DNA of 64,000 bases, taken from assembly GCF_000218565.1 (NCBI RefSeq), contig NC_015684.1:2852001-2916000 (forward strand), written 5' to 3'. Source of the DNA: Afipia carboxidovorans OM5 (lineage in GTDB: Bacteria > Pseudomonadota > Alphaproteobacteria > Rhizobiales > Xanthobacteraceae). This document shows positions 7,873 to 15,809 of the stretch, one piece after another. A model generated the notes under the pieces. The model made no database searches and was not told the origin of the DNA. It saw only the letters and a list, made by a program, of their open reading frames with translations. Within the stretch, counting starts at the first letter, position 1; each line of letters starts with the position of its first letter. Made by a program: the position numbers and the translations under genes.

Positions 7873-8764
7873 GTCCCTCGTCGCTACCTTGATCTGCAAC
7901 CCGGCGCAGCCCTCGCTCGATAGCACGGTGCTGGAGGCTGCGCGCGCGATATTGCCCGCGTCTGCCCCCGCCGAATGGCTCGATGCCGGCATCGCCGCCG
8001 ACATTCCCTTCGAGAGCGAGGAGCCGGCCCGCGTCGTCGCCGATCGACTGCGCGACGCCTTTCAGAGAATACCCGTCGATATCGTGGTGCAGCCGCGTAT
8101 CGCGCGACGCAAGAAGCTGCTGCTCGCCGACATGGACTCCACCATGATCGGTCAGGAGTGCATTGACGAACTCGCGGCCTTCGTCGGGCTCAAGGATCAT
8201 GTGGCTGCGATCACCGAACGCGCCATGCGCGGCGAAATCGAATTCGAGCCGGCATTGCGCGAGCGCGTCGCATTGCTCAAAGGCCTTTCGGTCAACGTCG
8301 TCGACGAGGTGTTCGAAAAGCACATCACGCTGACGCCTGGCGGGCCTGCACTGGTGCGGACCATGCGCGCGAACGGCGCACGTACCTGCCTCGTCTCCGG
8401 TGGCTTCACGCTGTTCACCCAGCGTGTCGCGAAGGCGATCGGGTTCGACGAGAACCGCGCCAATGTTCTGATTGTCGAGAACGACAAGCTGGCGGGCCGT
8501 GTCGAGGAGCCAATCCTCGGCCGCGCCGCCAAGCTCGCCACGCTGGTCGATCTGCTCGAGTCGTTCGAGCTCGACGATATCGACACCATCGTCATTGGTG
8601 ACGGCGCCAACGATCTCGCGATGATCGAGAAGGCCGGTCTCGGCATCGCCTATCACGCCAAGCCCGCAGTCGCTGCCGCCGCGATGGCGCGGATCGACCA
8701 CGGCGACCTCACCGCGCTTCTCTATGCGCAGGGCTACAAGCGAACAGAATTTGTGACGGAGTAG
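7871..8764 (+). CDS. serB: Phosphoserine phosphatase SerB
   Basis: 297 residues. Catalyses the last step of serine synthesis, hydrolysis of O-phosphoserine, in the cytosol. HAD-family motif I is DMDSTMIGQE (near residue 89), with the nucleophile Asp and the SerB-typical Glu. The C-terminal motif GDGANDLAMIEKAGLG supplies the Mg2+ ligands, and an N-terminal regulatory-like region of about 80 residues precedes the catalytic domain. ATG 7871 is chosen because family members begin here (MSLVATLI); the frame is open further upstream but there it runs antisense to miaA. No strong ribosome-binding site is visible. A family B palindromic repeat follows the stop. Confidence 0.95.
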   Translation: MSLVATLICNPAQPSLDSTVLEAARAILPASAPAEWLDAGIAADIPFESEEPARVVADRLRDAFQRIPVDIVVQPRIARRKKLLLADMDSTMIGQECIDELAAFVGLKDHVAAITERAMRGEIEFEPALRERVALLKGLSVNVVDEVFEKHITLTPGGPALVRTMRANGARTCLVSGGFTLFTQRVAKAIGFDENRANVLIVENDKLAGRVEEPILGRAAKLATLVDLLESFELDDIDTIVIGDGANDLAMIEKAGLGIAYHAKPAVAAAAMARIDHGDLTALLYAQGYKRTEFVTE

Positions 8765-8776
8765 TTCTTCTCTTCA

Positions 8777-8909
8777 CCTCTCCCGTGGGGAGAGGTCGAA
8801 GGTGGAGCGAAGCGATGCCTTCGGGTGAGGGCGTACGATGCCTCAAACGGCTTTTGGAGCCCCCTCACCCGCTCGCTGACGCTCGCGACCTCTCCCCACC
8901 GGGGAGAGG
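8777..8909. repeat. Palindromic intergenic element, family B
   Basis: Lies between the convergent serB and protease genes. It is bounded by two near-palindromes, CCTCTCCCGTGGGGAGAGG at 8777-8795 and a 21-base CCTCTCCC/GGGGAGAGG copy at 8889-8909. Inside, GGGTGAGGG near 8823 is inverted as CCCTCACCC near 8862. Related copies are at 24359-24559 (inside a gene) and 50466-50618. Confidence 0.75.
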
Positions 8910-8925
8910 TGGCGTAAAATCGCCC

Positions 8926-10437
8926 TCAATCCACGCTGAGCGCGACGAAGCGCAGTTCGCCCTCGCCGTTCGAGACTTGCAGCAGAACGGACTTCTTGCC
9001 GTCCTTCTTGAGCTTGTCGATCCGCGTTTTGACGTCGGCCGGAGAATTCACGGCCTCCTGCGCGACCTCGACGATCACATCGCCAGCGGAAAGACGGCGC
9101 TCGGCCGCATCCGAATTGCGATCGACGCCGACAATGACCACGCCCTTGACCTTCTCCTTGATCTTGTAGCGCGTGCGCAGATCCTTGCCGAGCGAGGCGA
9201 GATCGAGGCCCAACGCCTTCTGCGTCACCGTCTTCTCGACTTCCGGCTCGGGCACCTTCAGCGAGGCTTCGGCGAGCTTCTCGCCATCATCGAGACGGCC
9301 GAGCGTGACCTTGCGGGTCTCTTCCTTGCCCTTGCGGATGAACACGACATCGACGTTCTTGCCGACAGGTGCATCGGCAACCGCGCGCGGCAGGTCCTTC
9401 ATCTCGCGGATGGCCTTGCCGTCGAACGAAATGATGACATCGCCGGCTTCGATGCCGGCAGGCTTCGCCGGTCCCTTGTCGTCGACGCCCGCCACAAGCG
9501 CACCGCGCGGCGGCTTGATACCGAGGCTGTCGGCAATCTCGTCAGTGACCTGCTGAATCCGCACGCCGAGCCAGCCACGCCGCACTTCCTTGTACTGCCG
9601 CAACTGATTGACGATGCCGACCACCGTATTCGAGGGCACGGCAAAGCCGATGCCGATCGAACCGCCCGAGGGCGAGATGATCGCGGTGTTGACGCCGACG
9701 ACTTCACCCTCGAGGTTGAACAGCGGGCCGCCCGAGTTGCCGCGATTGATCGCCGCGTCGGTCTGAATGTAATTGTCGTACGGCCCCGAATTGATGTCGC
9801 GGTTACGCGCCGAGACGATGCCGGCCGTCACCGTTCCACCGAGGCTGAACGGGTTGCCGATCGCGACCACCCATTCGCCGAGCCGCAGCTTGTCGGAATC
9901 GCCGAACTTCACCGCGGTGAGCTTCTTCTCCGGCGGCTGGAATTTCAGCACGGCGAGATCGCTCTTCTTGTCGCGGCCGATAAGCTCCGCCTTGATCTTG
10001 CTGCCGTCGTTGAGAATGACGTTGATCTCGTCGGCATCGGCAATGACGTGATTGTTGGTGACGACGAAGCCGTCGGTGTCGATGATGAAGCCGGAGCCCA
10101 GCGAATTCACCTTGTGCTGCTGCGGGCTCTTGTCGCCACGGCGGTTCTTGAAGAACTCGTCAAACAGTTCGTTGAAGGGCGAATCCGGCGGCAGCCGCGG
10201 GTCCCCCTTCTCGCGGCCGTTCTTCTTCGGCGCAGCGTCCTCGTCGCGGTCGCGGTTCTTCAGCGTCTGCGACGTCGAGATGTTGACCACCGCGTCGATG
10301 ACCTTCTCCGCGGTATCGGCAATCCCCTCAGGTCCCCGCGCGGAGGCTGGAACAGGGGTGCCTGCCGTGAGCACGAACAAACCTCCCGCGACGGCGAGCG
10401 GAAGCAGGCGGCCGAAACGCACAAACCCGGTGATCAT
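8926..10437 (-). CDS. Periplasmic DegP/HtrA-type serine protease (Do family)
   Basis: 503 residues. An N-terminal hydrophobic signal segment ends near PASA (about residue 34). The trypsin-like domain shows the triad in NNHV (His), KKSDLAVL (Asp) and RGNSGGPL (Ser). Two PDZ domains follow (around residues 270-360 and 405-495). A charged linker (DRDEDAAPKKNGREKGD) before the catalytic domain corresponds to the Q-linker region. The ATG at 10435-10437 has CAGGAGA 9 bases upstream; an in-frame extension of 26 codons is rejected. The protein degrades or refolds misfolded envelope proteins. It is the last gene of a same-strand run with DUF2065 and hflKC, a set that fits membrane and envelope quality control. 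Confidence 0.95.
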   Translation of the reverse strand: MITGFVRFGRLLPLAVAGGLFVLTAGTPVPASARGPEGIADTAEKVIDAVVNISTSQTLKNRDRDEDAAPKKNGREKGDPRLPPDSPFNELFDEFFKNRRGDKSPQQHKVNSLGSGFIIDTDGFVVTNNHVIADADEINVILNDGSKIKAELIGRDKKSDLAVLKFQPPEKKLTAVKFGDSDKLRLGEWVVAIGNPFSLGGTVTAGIVSARNRDINSGPYDNYIQTDAAINRGNSGGPLFNLEGEVVGVNTAIISPSGGSIGIGFAVPSNTVVGIVNQLRQYKEVRRGWLGVRIQQVTDEIADSLGIKPPRGALVAGVDDKGPAKPAGIEAGDVIISFDGKAIREMKDLPRAVADAPVGKNVDVVFIRKGKEETRKVTLGRLDDGEKLAEASLKVPEPEVEKTVTQKALGLDLASLGKDLRTRYKIKEKVKGVVIVGVDRNSDAAERRLSAGDVIVEVAQEAVNSPADVKTRIDKLKKDGKKSVLLQVSNGEGELRFVALSVD

Positions 10438-10549
10438 ATCGAGTGTCTCCTGAAATGGACAAATGCCGCCAAGGGCGAGAGTGCGCCCGGCCCGCTTGAC
10501 CCGCAAGCGTATCAACGTCGCGAATACGGCAAAATACCGGTCGCCGGGT

Positions 10550-10750
10550 TCACCCGACGCCCGGTCCGTATCGCAGATACCAGATCAGCCCCAGCCCAAC
10601 GACTGCGACACAGAGGCCGATAATCCGCAGCGCATTCTCGGAATGCTCGAGCGCCGCCGCCATCGCGCGGCGCATCGCTTCGGGAAACGCCGCGAAGGTC
10701 AAACCCTCGATCACGCAAAGGACGCCAAGCCCAACCAGCAAATCTCTCAT
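10550..10750 (-). CDS. DUF2065 family small membrane protein
   Basis: 66 residues with two predicted membrane helices (residues 3-20 and 42-60). The sequence MRDLLVGLGVLCVIEGL with a following FPEAMRRAMAAALE segment matches the YjeT/DUF2065 family. Members often accompany hflK and hflC, as here, where it follows hflC after a 59-base gap. Its function is unknown; the context suggests an accessory role at the HflKC-FtsH membrane complex. Confidence 0.85.
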   Translation of the reverse strand: MRDLLVGLGVLCVIEGLTFAAFPEAMRRAMAAALEHSENALRIIGLCVAVVGLGLIWYLRYGPGVG

Positions 10751-10809
10751 AGCGGGGATTTCACCAGAGACTTATCCAAAGGGAAATCCCGTTGAGAGAA
10801 TTATTCAGC

Positions 10810-11712
10810 TTATCTTGACGTGGCAGGCGCGCCCGCAGGGGCCGCCCCACTCGCCGAATTGAAGAACCGGAAGAATTCGGAGTCCGGCTTCAGCACGAAA
10901 CGGGTGTCGCCGCTCTTCAGGCTCGTCTCATAGGCAGTCATCGCCCGGTAGAAAGCGAAGAACTGCGGGTCCTTGGAGTAGGCTTCGGCATAGATACGGT
11001 TGCGGTCACCATCGCCCTCACCGCGGATGCGGTCGGCCTCGGAGTTCGCTTCCGCGACGATGACCGTCGCCTCTCGATCCGCCTTGGAGCGGATTTCCTG
11101 CGCCTTCTGTCCGCCCTGAGCGCGGAATTCAGCCGCCTCACGCTGACGCTCGGTCTGCATGCGCTGATAGACCGCCTGGCTGTTCTGGTCCGGCAGATCG
11201 GCGCGGCGGATGCGGACGTCGACGACACCGATGCCGTAGGCTTCCGCCTGCTTGTCGAGCTGATCGCGGATGCGACCCATCAGAGGTTCACGCTCGTCGC
11301 GCACCACCTGAATGAAGTTCGCCTCGCCGAGCACGCGGCGAAGAGCTGCGTTCAGGAGTGCGGTCAACTGGAGGTTCGCAGCCGGCACCGACCCGACGCT
11401 CTGATAGAAGCGCAGCGCGTTCTTGATGCGATAGCGCGCGAATGCATCGACGACCAACCGCTTCTGGTCGGAGGCGATGATTTCCTGCGACGGATTTTCG
11501 AGATCGAGAATGCGGTTGTCGATGCTGATGACGCTGTCGACGAACGGCCACTTGAAGCTCAAGCCCGGCTCGGTGACGACGCGGATCGGTTCACCCAATC
11601 GCACGACGAGCGCCTGCTCGGTCTGGCGGACGGCGAAGACCGAACTGTAGCCGACGATCACCAGCAACAAGAGAACGATGAGGGCGACCATGCCCGTCAG
11701 ACCGGCTTTCAT
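10810..11712 (-). CDS. hflC: HflC, SPFH-domain modulator of FtsH protease
   Basis: 300 residues. One N-terminal membrane helix (about 7-28) anchors a periplasmic SPFH/Band-7 domain (VRQTEQALVVRLGEP onward) followed by a long charged helix rich in Glu, Arg and Ala (about 165-245). With HflK it forms a large ring that encloses the FtsH protease in the inner membrane. The ATG overlaps the hflK stop (ATGA at 11709-11712), so the two subunits are translationally coupled. Confidence 0.95.
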   Translation of the reverse strand: MKAGLTGMVALIVLLLLVIVGYSSVFAVRQTEQALVVRLGEPIRVVTEPGLSFKWPFVDSVISIDNRILDLENPSQEIIASDQKRLVVDAFARYRIKNALRFYQSVGSVPAANLQLTALLNAALRRVLGEANFIQVVRDEREPLMGRIRDQLDKQAEAYGIGVVDVRIRRADLPDQNSQAVYQRMQTERQREAAEFRAQGGQKAQEIRSKADREATVIVAEANSEADRIRGEGDGDRNRIYAEAYSKDPQFFAFYRAMTAYETSLKSGDTRFVLKPDSEFFRFFNSASGAAPAGAPATSR

Positions 11713-12848
11713 CGGCTTGCTCCGCTTTGCTGCTGGCCCGGCGCGGCGGGCGCCTTGCGACCAAGTTCATTGAGCGGCAGATACGGCACCACGCCCTGTC
11801 CTCCTGCTCCACCGGAATCGAGAACGATCTTCTCGGCCGGTCCGAGCACATGCTCCATGGTTTCGAGATAGATGCGCTGCCGCGTCACGTCCGGCGCCTT
11901 CTTGTATTCATCAAAGACGCTGAGGAATCGCGCGGCCTGACCTTTAGCTTCCGCGATCGTCTGTTCCTTGTAACCCTGTGCCTGCTGCAGCACCTGCGCC
12001 GCACGGCCGCGGGCATCCGGGATCACGCGGTTTGCGTAAGTCTGAGCTTCGTTCTGCAGACGCTCGAGGTCGGCGCGGGCCGCCTGCACGTCACGGAAGG
12101 CGTCGATGACCTGCTGCGGCGGGTCGACCTTCTGCAACTGCACCTGCTGAATCATGATGCCGGCGCCATAGCCGTCGAGCGTCTTCTGCATCAATTGATG
12201 GACAGCGGCTTCGACGGTGTTACGCGCGCCGGTCAGGATCGGCTGAATGTCGGAGCGGCCGATGACTTCGCGCATCGCGCTCTCGGCCACGGCCTTCACC
12301 GTGCCTTCCGGGTTCTGAATGTTGAACAGGAAGTTGCCGACACCGTCCGGCGCGATGCGCCACAGCACGGTGAAGTCGACGTCGACGATGTTTTCGTCGC
12401 CGGTCAGCATCAGGCTTTCTTCCGGCACGTCACGGACGACACGGCCGCGGCGTCCGCTGTCGTCGCTGACCGTCATGCCGATATTGAGCGTCGAGACGCG
12501 CAGCGCCTTCGGCAGCAGCACCGTCTCGATCGGATAAGGCATATGGTAGTTCAGACCGGGCTGCACGGTGCGCACATGCTTGCCGAAGCGCAGAACCGCA
12601 CCAAGCTCATCGGGCTGCACGCGGAAAAAGCCGGACAGGCCCCAGATCGCGATGCCCGCGACCACCAGCAGGGCGATGCCCATGCCGCTCATGTGGCCGC
12701 CGGGCATCATCTGCTGAATCCGGTCCTGGCTGCGGCGCAGAAGGTCTTCAAGGTCGGACGGCTTGGGGCCCTGAGATTGCGGACCGGAGCCCCATGGGCC
12801 CTTCGGGCCGGGACCCCATGGACTTCCGCCTTGATTCTTCCAGGCCAT
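11709..12848 (-). CDS. hflK: HflK, SPFH-domain modulator of FtsH protease
   Basis: 379 residues. A cytoplasmic Gly/Pro/Ser-rich head (residues 1-35) precedes one membrane helix (about 57-75), the SPFH domain and an Ala/Gln-rich helical tail. Partner of HflC in the FtsH-HflKC membrane proteolysis complex. The start is ATG at 12846-12848 (MAWKNQGG) because AAGGAG sits 7 bases upstream; a TTG two codons earlier would be too close to that site. Confidence 0.95.
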   Translation of the reverse strand: MAWKNQGGSPWGPGPKGPWGSGPQSQGPKPSDLEDLLRRSQDRIQQMMPGGHMSGMGIALLVVAGIAIWGLSGFFRVQPDELGAVLRFGKHVRTVQPGLNYHMPYPIETVLLPKALRVSTLNIGMTVSDDSGRRGRVVRDVPEESLMLTGDENIVDVDFTVLWRIAPDGVGNFLFNIQNPEGTVKAVAESAMREVIGRSDIQPILTGARNTVEAAVHQLMQKTLDGYGAGIMIQQVQLQKVDPPQQVIDAFRDVQAARADLERLQNEAQTYANRVIPDARGRAAQVLQQAQGYKEQTIAEAKGQAARFLSVFDEYKKAPDVTRQRIYLETMEHVLGPAEKIVLDSGGAGGQGVVPYLPLNELGRKAPAAPGQQQSGASR

Positions 12849-12986
12849 CAGCAAACTCCTTAGCGCCGCCTCGCGGCAGTCGCAGGGTTATAAAAGACCG
12901 AAGGCCGCGGTACAACGCGGCCTCGCGCAACTTCTAGCAGCTAATCCGCATGACGAAATTGTCAATGTAAACATTGACAAGCGGGG

Positions 12987-13511
12987 TTAATGACGGCCCG
13001 CGCGAGCATATGTCGCATAGGAAAAATCGGCACTGTCGTCAGGTCCGCGCGCAGGACGGCTGCGCGCTACATCCTGCCATTCCGCCATCTCGAACCGTAA
13101 GAACGTGTCTCCCTCCGGCTCGGCATGGACATGGGTGATCTCGAGGCGCGTGGCACGCGGCATCCACTGGTGGAAGATTTCCGCGCCGCCGATCACCATA
13201 ATCTCCGATGCGCCCCGCCGCAGCGCATCGCCGAGCGCAATCTCGTAGGCGGCGTCCAGCGTGGTCGCCACCACGGCGCCGGCCGCACGAAACGCCGGAT
13301 CACGCGTCACCACGATGTTGGTGCGCTTCGGCAGCGGCCGGCCGATCGAGAGAAACGTCTTGCGGCCCATCACGACCGGCTTGTTCAGCGTCAACTGCTT
13401 GAACCGCTGCAGGTCCGAACGCAGGTGCCAGGGCATCGTGTTGTCGCGGCCGATCACGCCATTGTCAGCAATGGCGACGATAAAGACGACGGCAGGCGCA
13501 GAGGCGCTCAC
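12987..13511 (-). CDS. folA: Dihydrofolate reductase
   Basis: 174 residues. Reduces dihydrofolate to tetrahydrofolate with NADPH, renewing the cofactor oxidised by thymidylate synthase. Seen: FIVAIADNGVIGRDNTMPWHL with the substrate loop Trp, the LTLNKPVVMGRKTFLSIG NADPH-binding segment, and VIGGAEIFHQW. The start is GTG at 13509-13511, which overlaps the thyA stop as GTGA. The frame stays open far upstream through thyA but that extension is not coding. Gene pair with thyA. Confidence 0.94.
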   Translation of the reverse strand: MSASAPAVVFIVAIADNGVIGRDNTMPWHLRSDLQRFKQLTLNKPVVMGRKTFLSIGRPLPKRTNIVVTRDPAFRAAGAVVATTLDAAYEIALGDALRRGASEIMVIGGAEIFHQWMPRATRLEITHVHAEPEGDTFLRFEMAEWQDVARSRPARGPDDSADFSYATYARAGRH

Positions 13512-14302
13512 ACCGCAACCTCGGCCTTGATGTGCGGGTGCGGATCGTAGTTCTCGAGTTTGAAGTCCTCGTAGCGGAATCCGAAGATATCGCGCACCGC
13601 CGGATTGATGCGCAGCGTCGGCAACGCGCGCGGCGCGCGGGTCAATTGCAGCCGCGCCTGATCGAGGTGGTTGGAATAGAGATGCGCGTCGCCGAAGGTG
13701 TGGACGAAGTGGCCGGGCGCGAGATCCGTCACCTGCGCAATCATCATCATCAGCAGTGCATAGGACGCGATGTTGAACGGCACGCCGAGAAACACATCCG
13801 CCGAGCGCTGATAGAGCTGGCACGACAGTCGGCCGTTCGCGACGTAGAACTGAAACAGGCAGTGGCACGGCGGCAGGGCCATCTGCTCGACATCGGCGGG
13901 ATTCCACGCGGTGACGATCAGGCGGCGCGAATCCGGATTGGTCCGGATCATCTGCACGAGGTTCGTGATCTGATCGATGCTGCGTCCGTCCGGCGCCTGC
14001 CACGAGCGCCACTGCTTGCCGTAGACCGGGCCGAGATCGCCGTTGGCATCCGCCCATTCGTCCCAGATGCTGACACCGTTGTTCTGCAGGTAGCGCACGT
14101 TGGTGTCGCCCGCGAGAAACCACAACAGTTCATGGACGATCGCCTTGAACGGCAGCTTCTTCGTCGTCAGCATCGGAAAGCCTGCCGCGAGGTCGAAGCG
14201 CATCTGATGACCGAACACCGACAGCGTGCCGGTACCGGTGCGGTCGTGCTTTTCCGCGCCGTCGCTGAGGATATGTTCGAGCAGGTCTTGATACTGATGC
14301 AT
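13508..14302 (-). CDS. thyA: Thymidylate synthase ThyA
   Basis: 264 residues, the same length as E. coli ThyA. Converts dUMP and methylene-THF to dTMP and DHF. The catalytic cysteine is in MALPPCHCLFQFYV (near residue 146), with nearby RSADVFLGVPFNIASYALL for dUMP binding, and an N-terminal HQYQDLLEHIL. ATG at 14300-14302. Coupled to folA by a 4-base overlap, a classical thyA-folA unit. Confidence 0.97.
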   Translation of the reverse strand: MHQYQDLLEHILSDGAEKHDRTGTGTLSVFGHQMRFDLAAGFPMLTTKKLPFKAIVHELLWFLAGDTNVRYLQNNGVSIWDEWADANGDLGPVYGKQWRSWQAPDGRSIDQITNLVQMIRTNPDSRRLIVTAWNPADVEQMALPPCHCLFQFYVANGRLSCQLYQRSADVFLGVPFNIASYALLMMMIAQVTDLAPGHFVHTFGDAHLYSNHLDQARLQLTRAPRALPTLRINPAVRDIFGFRYEDFKLENYDPHPHIKAEVAV

Positions 14303-14467
14303 GGCGTCGCCGGTCGTCGCTTCCCTCGTTTAGGAAGCATATCCGCGGGCGAATCAACGCCGCACCGCGTGTTGTCCCAACAAAAGTAAGCGCGGGCCAC
14401 CTCCTCGGAAAGGCCGGTGCCACGGCAGAATAGCCCGGCTGTGGAACTTGATCCCCGCCTGCGTCCC

Positions 14468-14505
14468 AAGGCCCCGCACGCGACCCGACCGAGGGGCCTT
14501 TTTTC
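14468..14505 (+). terminator. Intrinsic terminator upstream of ssrA
   Basis: AAGGCCCC at 14468-14475 pairs with GGGGCCTT at 14493-14500 and is followed by a run of T to 14504. It points in the plus direction although no plus-strand gene is seen in 14303-14467. It may end an unannotated short transcript or insulate ssrA from thyA. Confidence 0.7.
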
Positions 14506-14529
14506 GTCAATCATTGCCCCCTATATTGG

Positions 14530-14868
14530 GAATGCCGGTTCGCCGGCTATGGAAATAAATGGCCGTCGCAATAAACCATTCGGACCCGGGGGCAGCACCC
14601 GGCGCCTCCACCAAAGCCTGAATTCACTTTGAATTCACCTGCAAGGCAGGCTTCGGCGGGGGCGAAACAGGATCGACGAGGGCGTAAAGGGCGTGTTTTT
14701 TCCCGGTATTGTTCCGCCGTTATCGGGCTCTACAATAGTTGCAAACGACAACTATGCTCCGGTTGCTCAGGCTGCGTAACGCAGTTTGAAATACCGAATT
14801 AAAGTCCTGATGGATTAAGCCCCGTCAGGCGGGGTCCGGAGGCACCTGGCAACAGAAGCCTCCACTTC
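14530..14868 (+). ncRNA. ssrA: tmRNA, circularly permuted two-piece form
   Basis: The tRNA-like halves appear in permuted order. First comes the acceptor piece ending CGCCTCC-A-CCA at 14613, with a T-arm CCGGG-GGCAGCA-CCCGG. Then follows a spacer closed by AAGCCTG/CAGGCTT (14614-14620 and 14647-14653). The coding piece begins GGGGGCG at 14658; GGGGGCG pairs with CGCCTCC to form the acceptor stem. The tag reading frame at 14741-14779 encodes ANDNYAPVAQAA and stops at TAA. Two hairpins follow (CCCCG...CGGGG near 14819-14833; GGAGGC...GCCTCC near 14838-14864). A TATATT at 14522-14527 is a possible -10 box. The outer ends are approximate. The permuted gene and ANDN tag are typical of alphaproteobacteria. 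Confidence 0.93.
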
Positions 14869-15171
14869 TCTCCGCCACTTTCTTTTAATTATGTAGTTTG
14901 AGCGATCCGATTATGTCGCGCGCGAAAGGCGCTCCGGCTTATGAGGCCGTTTGCACAAATTTAGCCGTGAGTCTTGCCCATGCCCCGCGACAAGATTACT
15001 GACGCAGCCCACCGGAAACGGTAGTCTGCCGCCACTGCGGTTCGTTCGCGAAGGGGGTGACGCGTGCTCTCCGGGAGCGGAGACGGGCCTGCGACCACCC
15101 GCATGGAACAAAAGTGCGAGTCGGCCCTCTTCTTCCGGCACGACCTTTTGACGTTTTGACAGGACCGACCG
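14869..15171. other. Intergenic region between ssrA and sspB
   Basis: About 300 bases with no reading frame that resembles a known family and no clear hairpin-plus-T-run terminator. It presumably holds the sspB promoter, but none stands out. Confidence 0.6.
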
Positions 15172-15681
15172 ATGGCCACCGATCTGATCCGCTACGATGT
15201 TCTGACCCGCGATGCGCTGCGCGGCGTTCTCCGGCGTGTTCTGACCGACGCCGCCGAACACGGATTACCGGGTGAACACCACTTCTACATTACCTTCCTC
15301 TCCAATGCGGACGGCGTGCGGATCTCGCCGCGGCTGCTGTCACAGTACCCGCAGGAGATGACCATCATCCTGCAGCACCAGTTCTGGGATCTCGTGGTGC
15401 GGGAGGACGAGTTCGAGGTCGGGTTGTCCTTCGGCGGTATCCCTGAGCGGCTGGTGGTGCCGTTCAACGCGATCACCCGTTTCTTCGATCCGGCCGTGCA
15501 GTTCGGCCTGCAGTTCGAGACCGCGGAGATGGCTGGCGAGATCGAGCCCGCCACCATCGAGGAAGCCGAAAAGCTCGCCATTCCGGCAGAGACGACCGAA
15601 AATCCCGACGACGACGGCGACGACCATCCTCACGATGGCGGCGCGCAGGTGGTCCGGCTGGATCGCTTCCGCAAAAAGTAA
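15172..15681 (+). CDS. sspB: SspB-type ClpXP adaptor (alphaproteobacterial form)
   Basis: 169 residues. SspB binds the ssrA tag on stalled-ribosome products and hands them to ClpXP. The N-terminal about 125 residues form the tag-binding fold (RYDVLTRDALRGVLRRVL, HFYITFLSNADGVRIS, VGLSFGGIPERLVVPFNAITRFFDPA). An acidic linker with DDDGDDHPHD follows, and the end QVVRLDRFRKK is the short motif that docks on the ClpX N-domain. The start is the ATG after AGGACCGACCG at 15161-15171. It lies 300 bases after ssrA, the gene for the tag it recognises. Confidence 0.92.
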   Translation: MATDLIRYDVLTRDALRGVLRRVLTDAAEHGLPGEHHFYITFLSNADGVRISPRLLSQYPQEMTIILQHQFWDLVVREDEFEVGLSFGGIPERLVVPFNAITRFFDPAVQFGLQFETAEMAGEIEPATIEEAEKLAIPAETTENPDDDGDDHPHDGGAQVVRLDRFRKK

Positions 15682-15809
15682 GCTCACTCCGCGACGGTCT
15701 CGTCTACCGAGGTGGCATGGCTCGGGCCTGTCACTTTCGGCATACTCGCGCGCGAAAGACGGGCCGGAGCGATCGCTTCTGCGTCCGTCGCGACCCGCAT
15801 GAGGACGAC

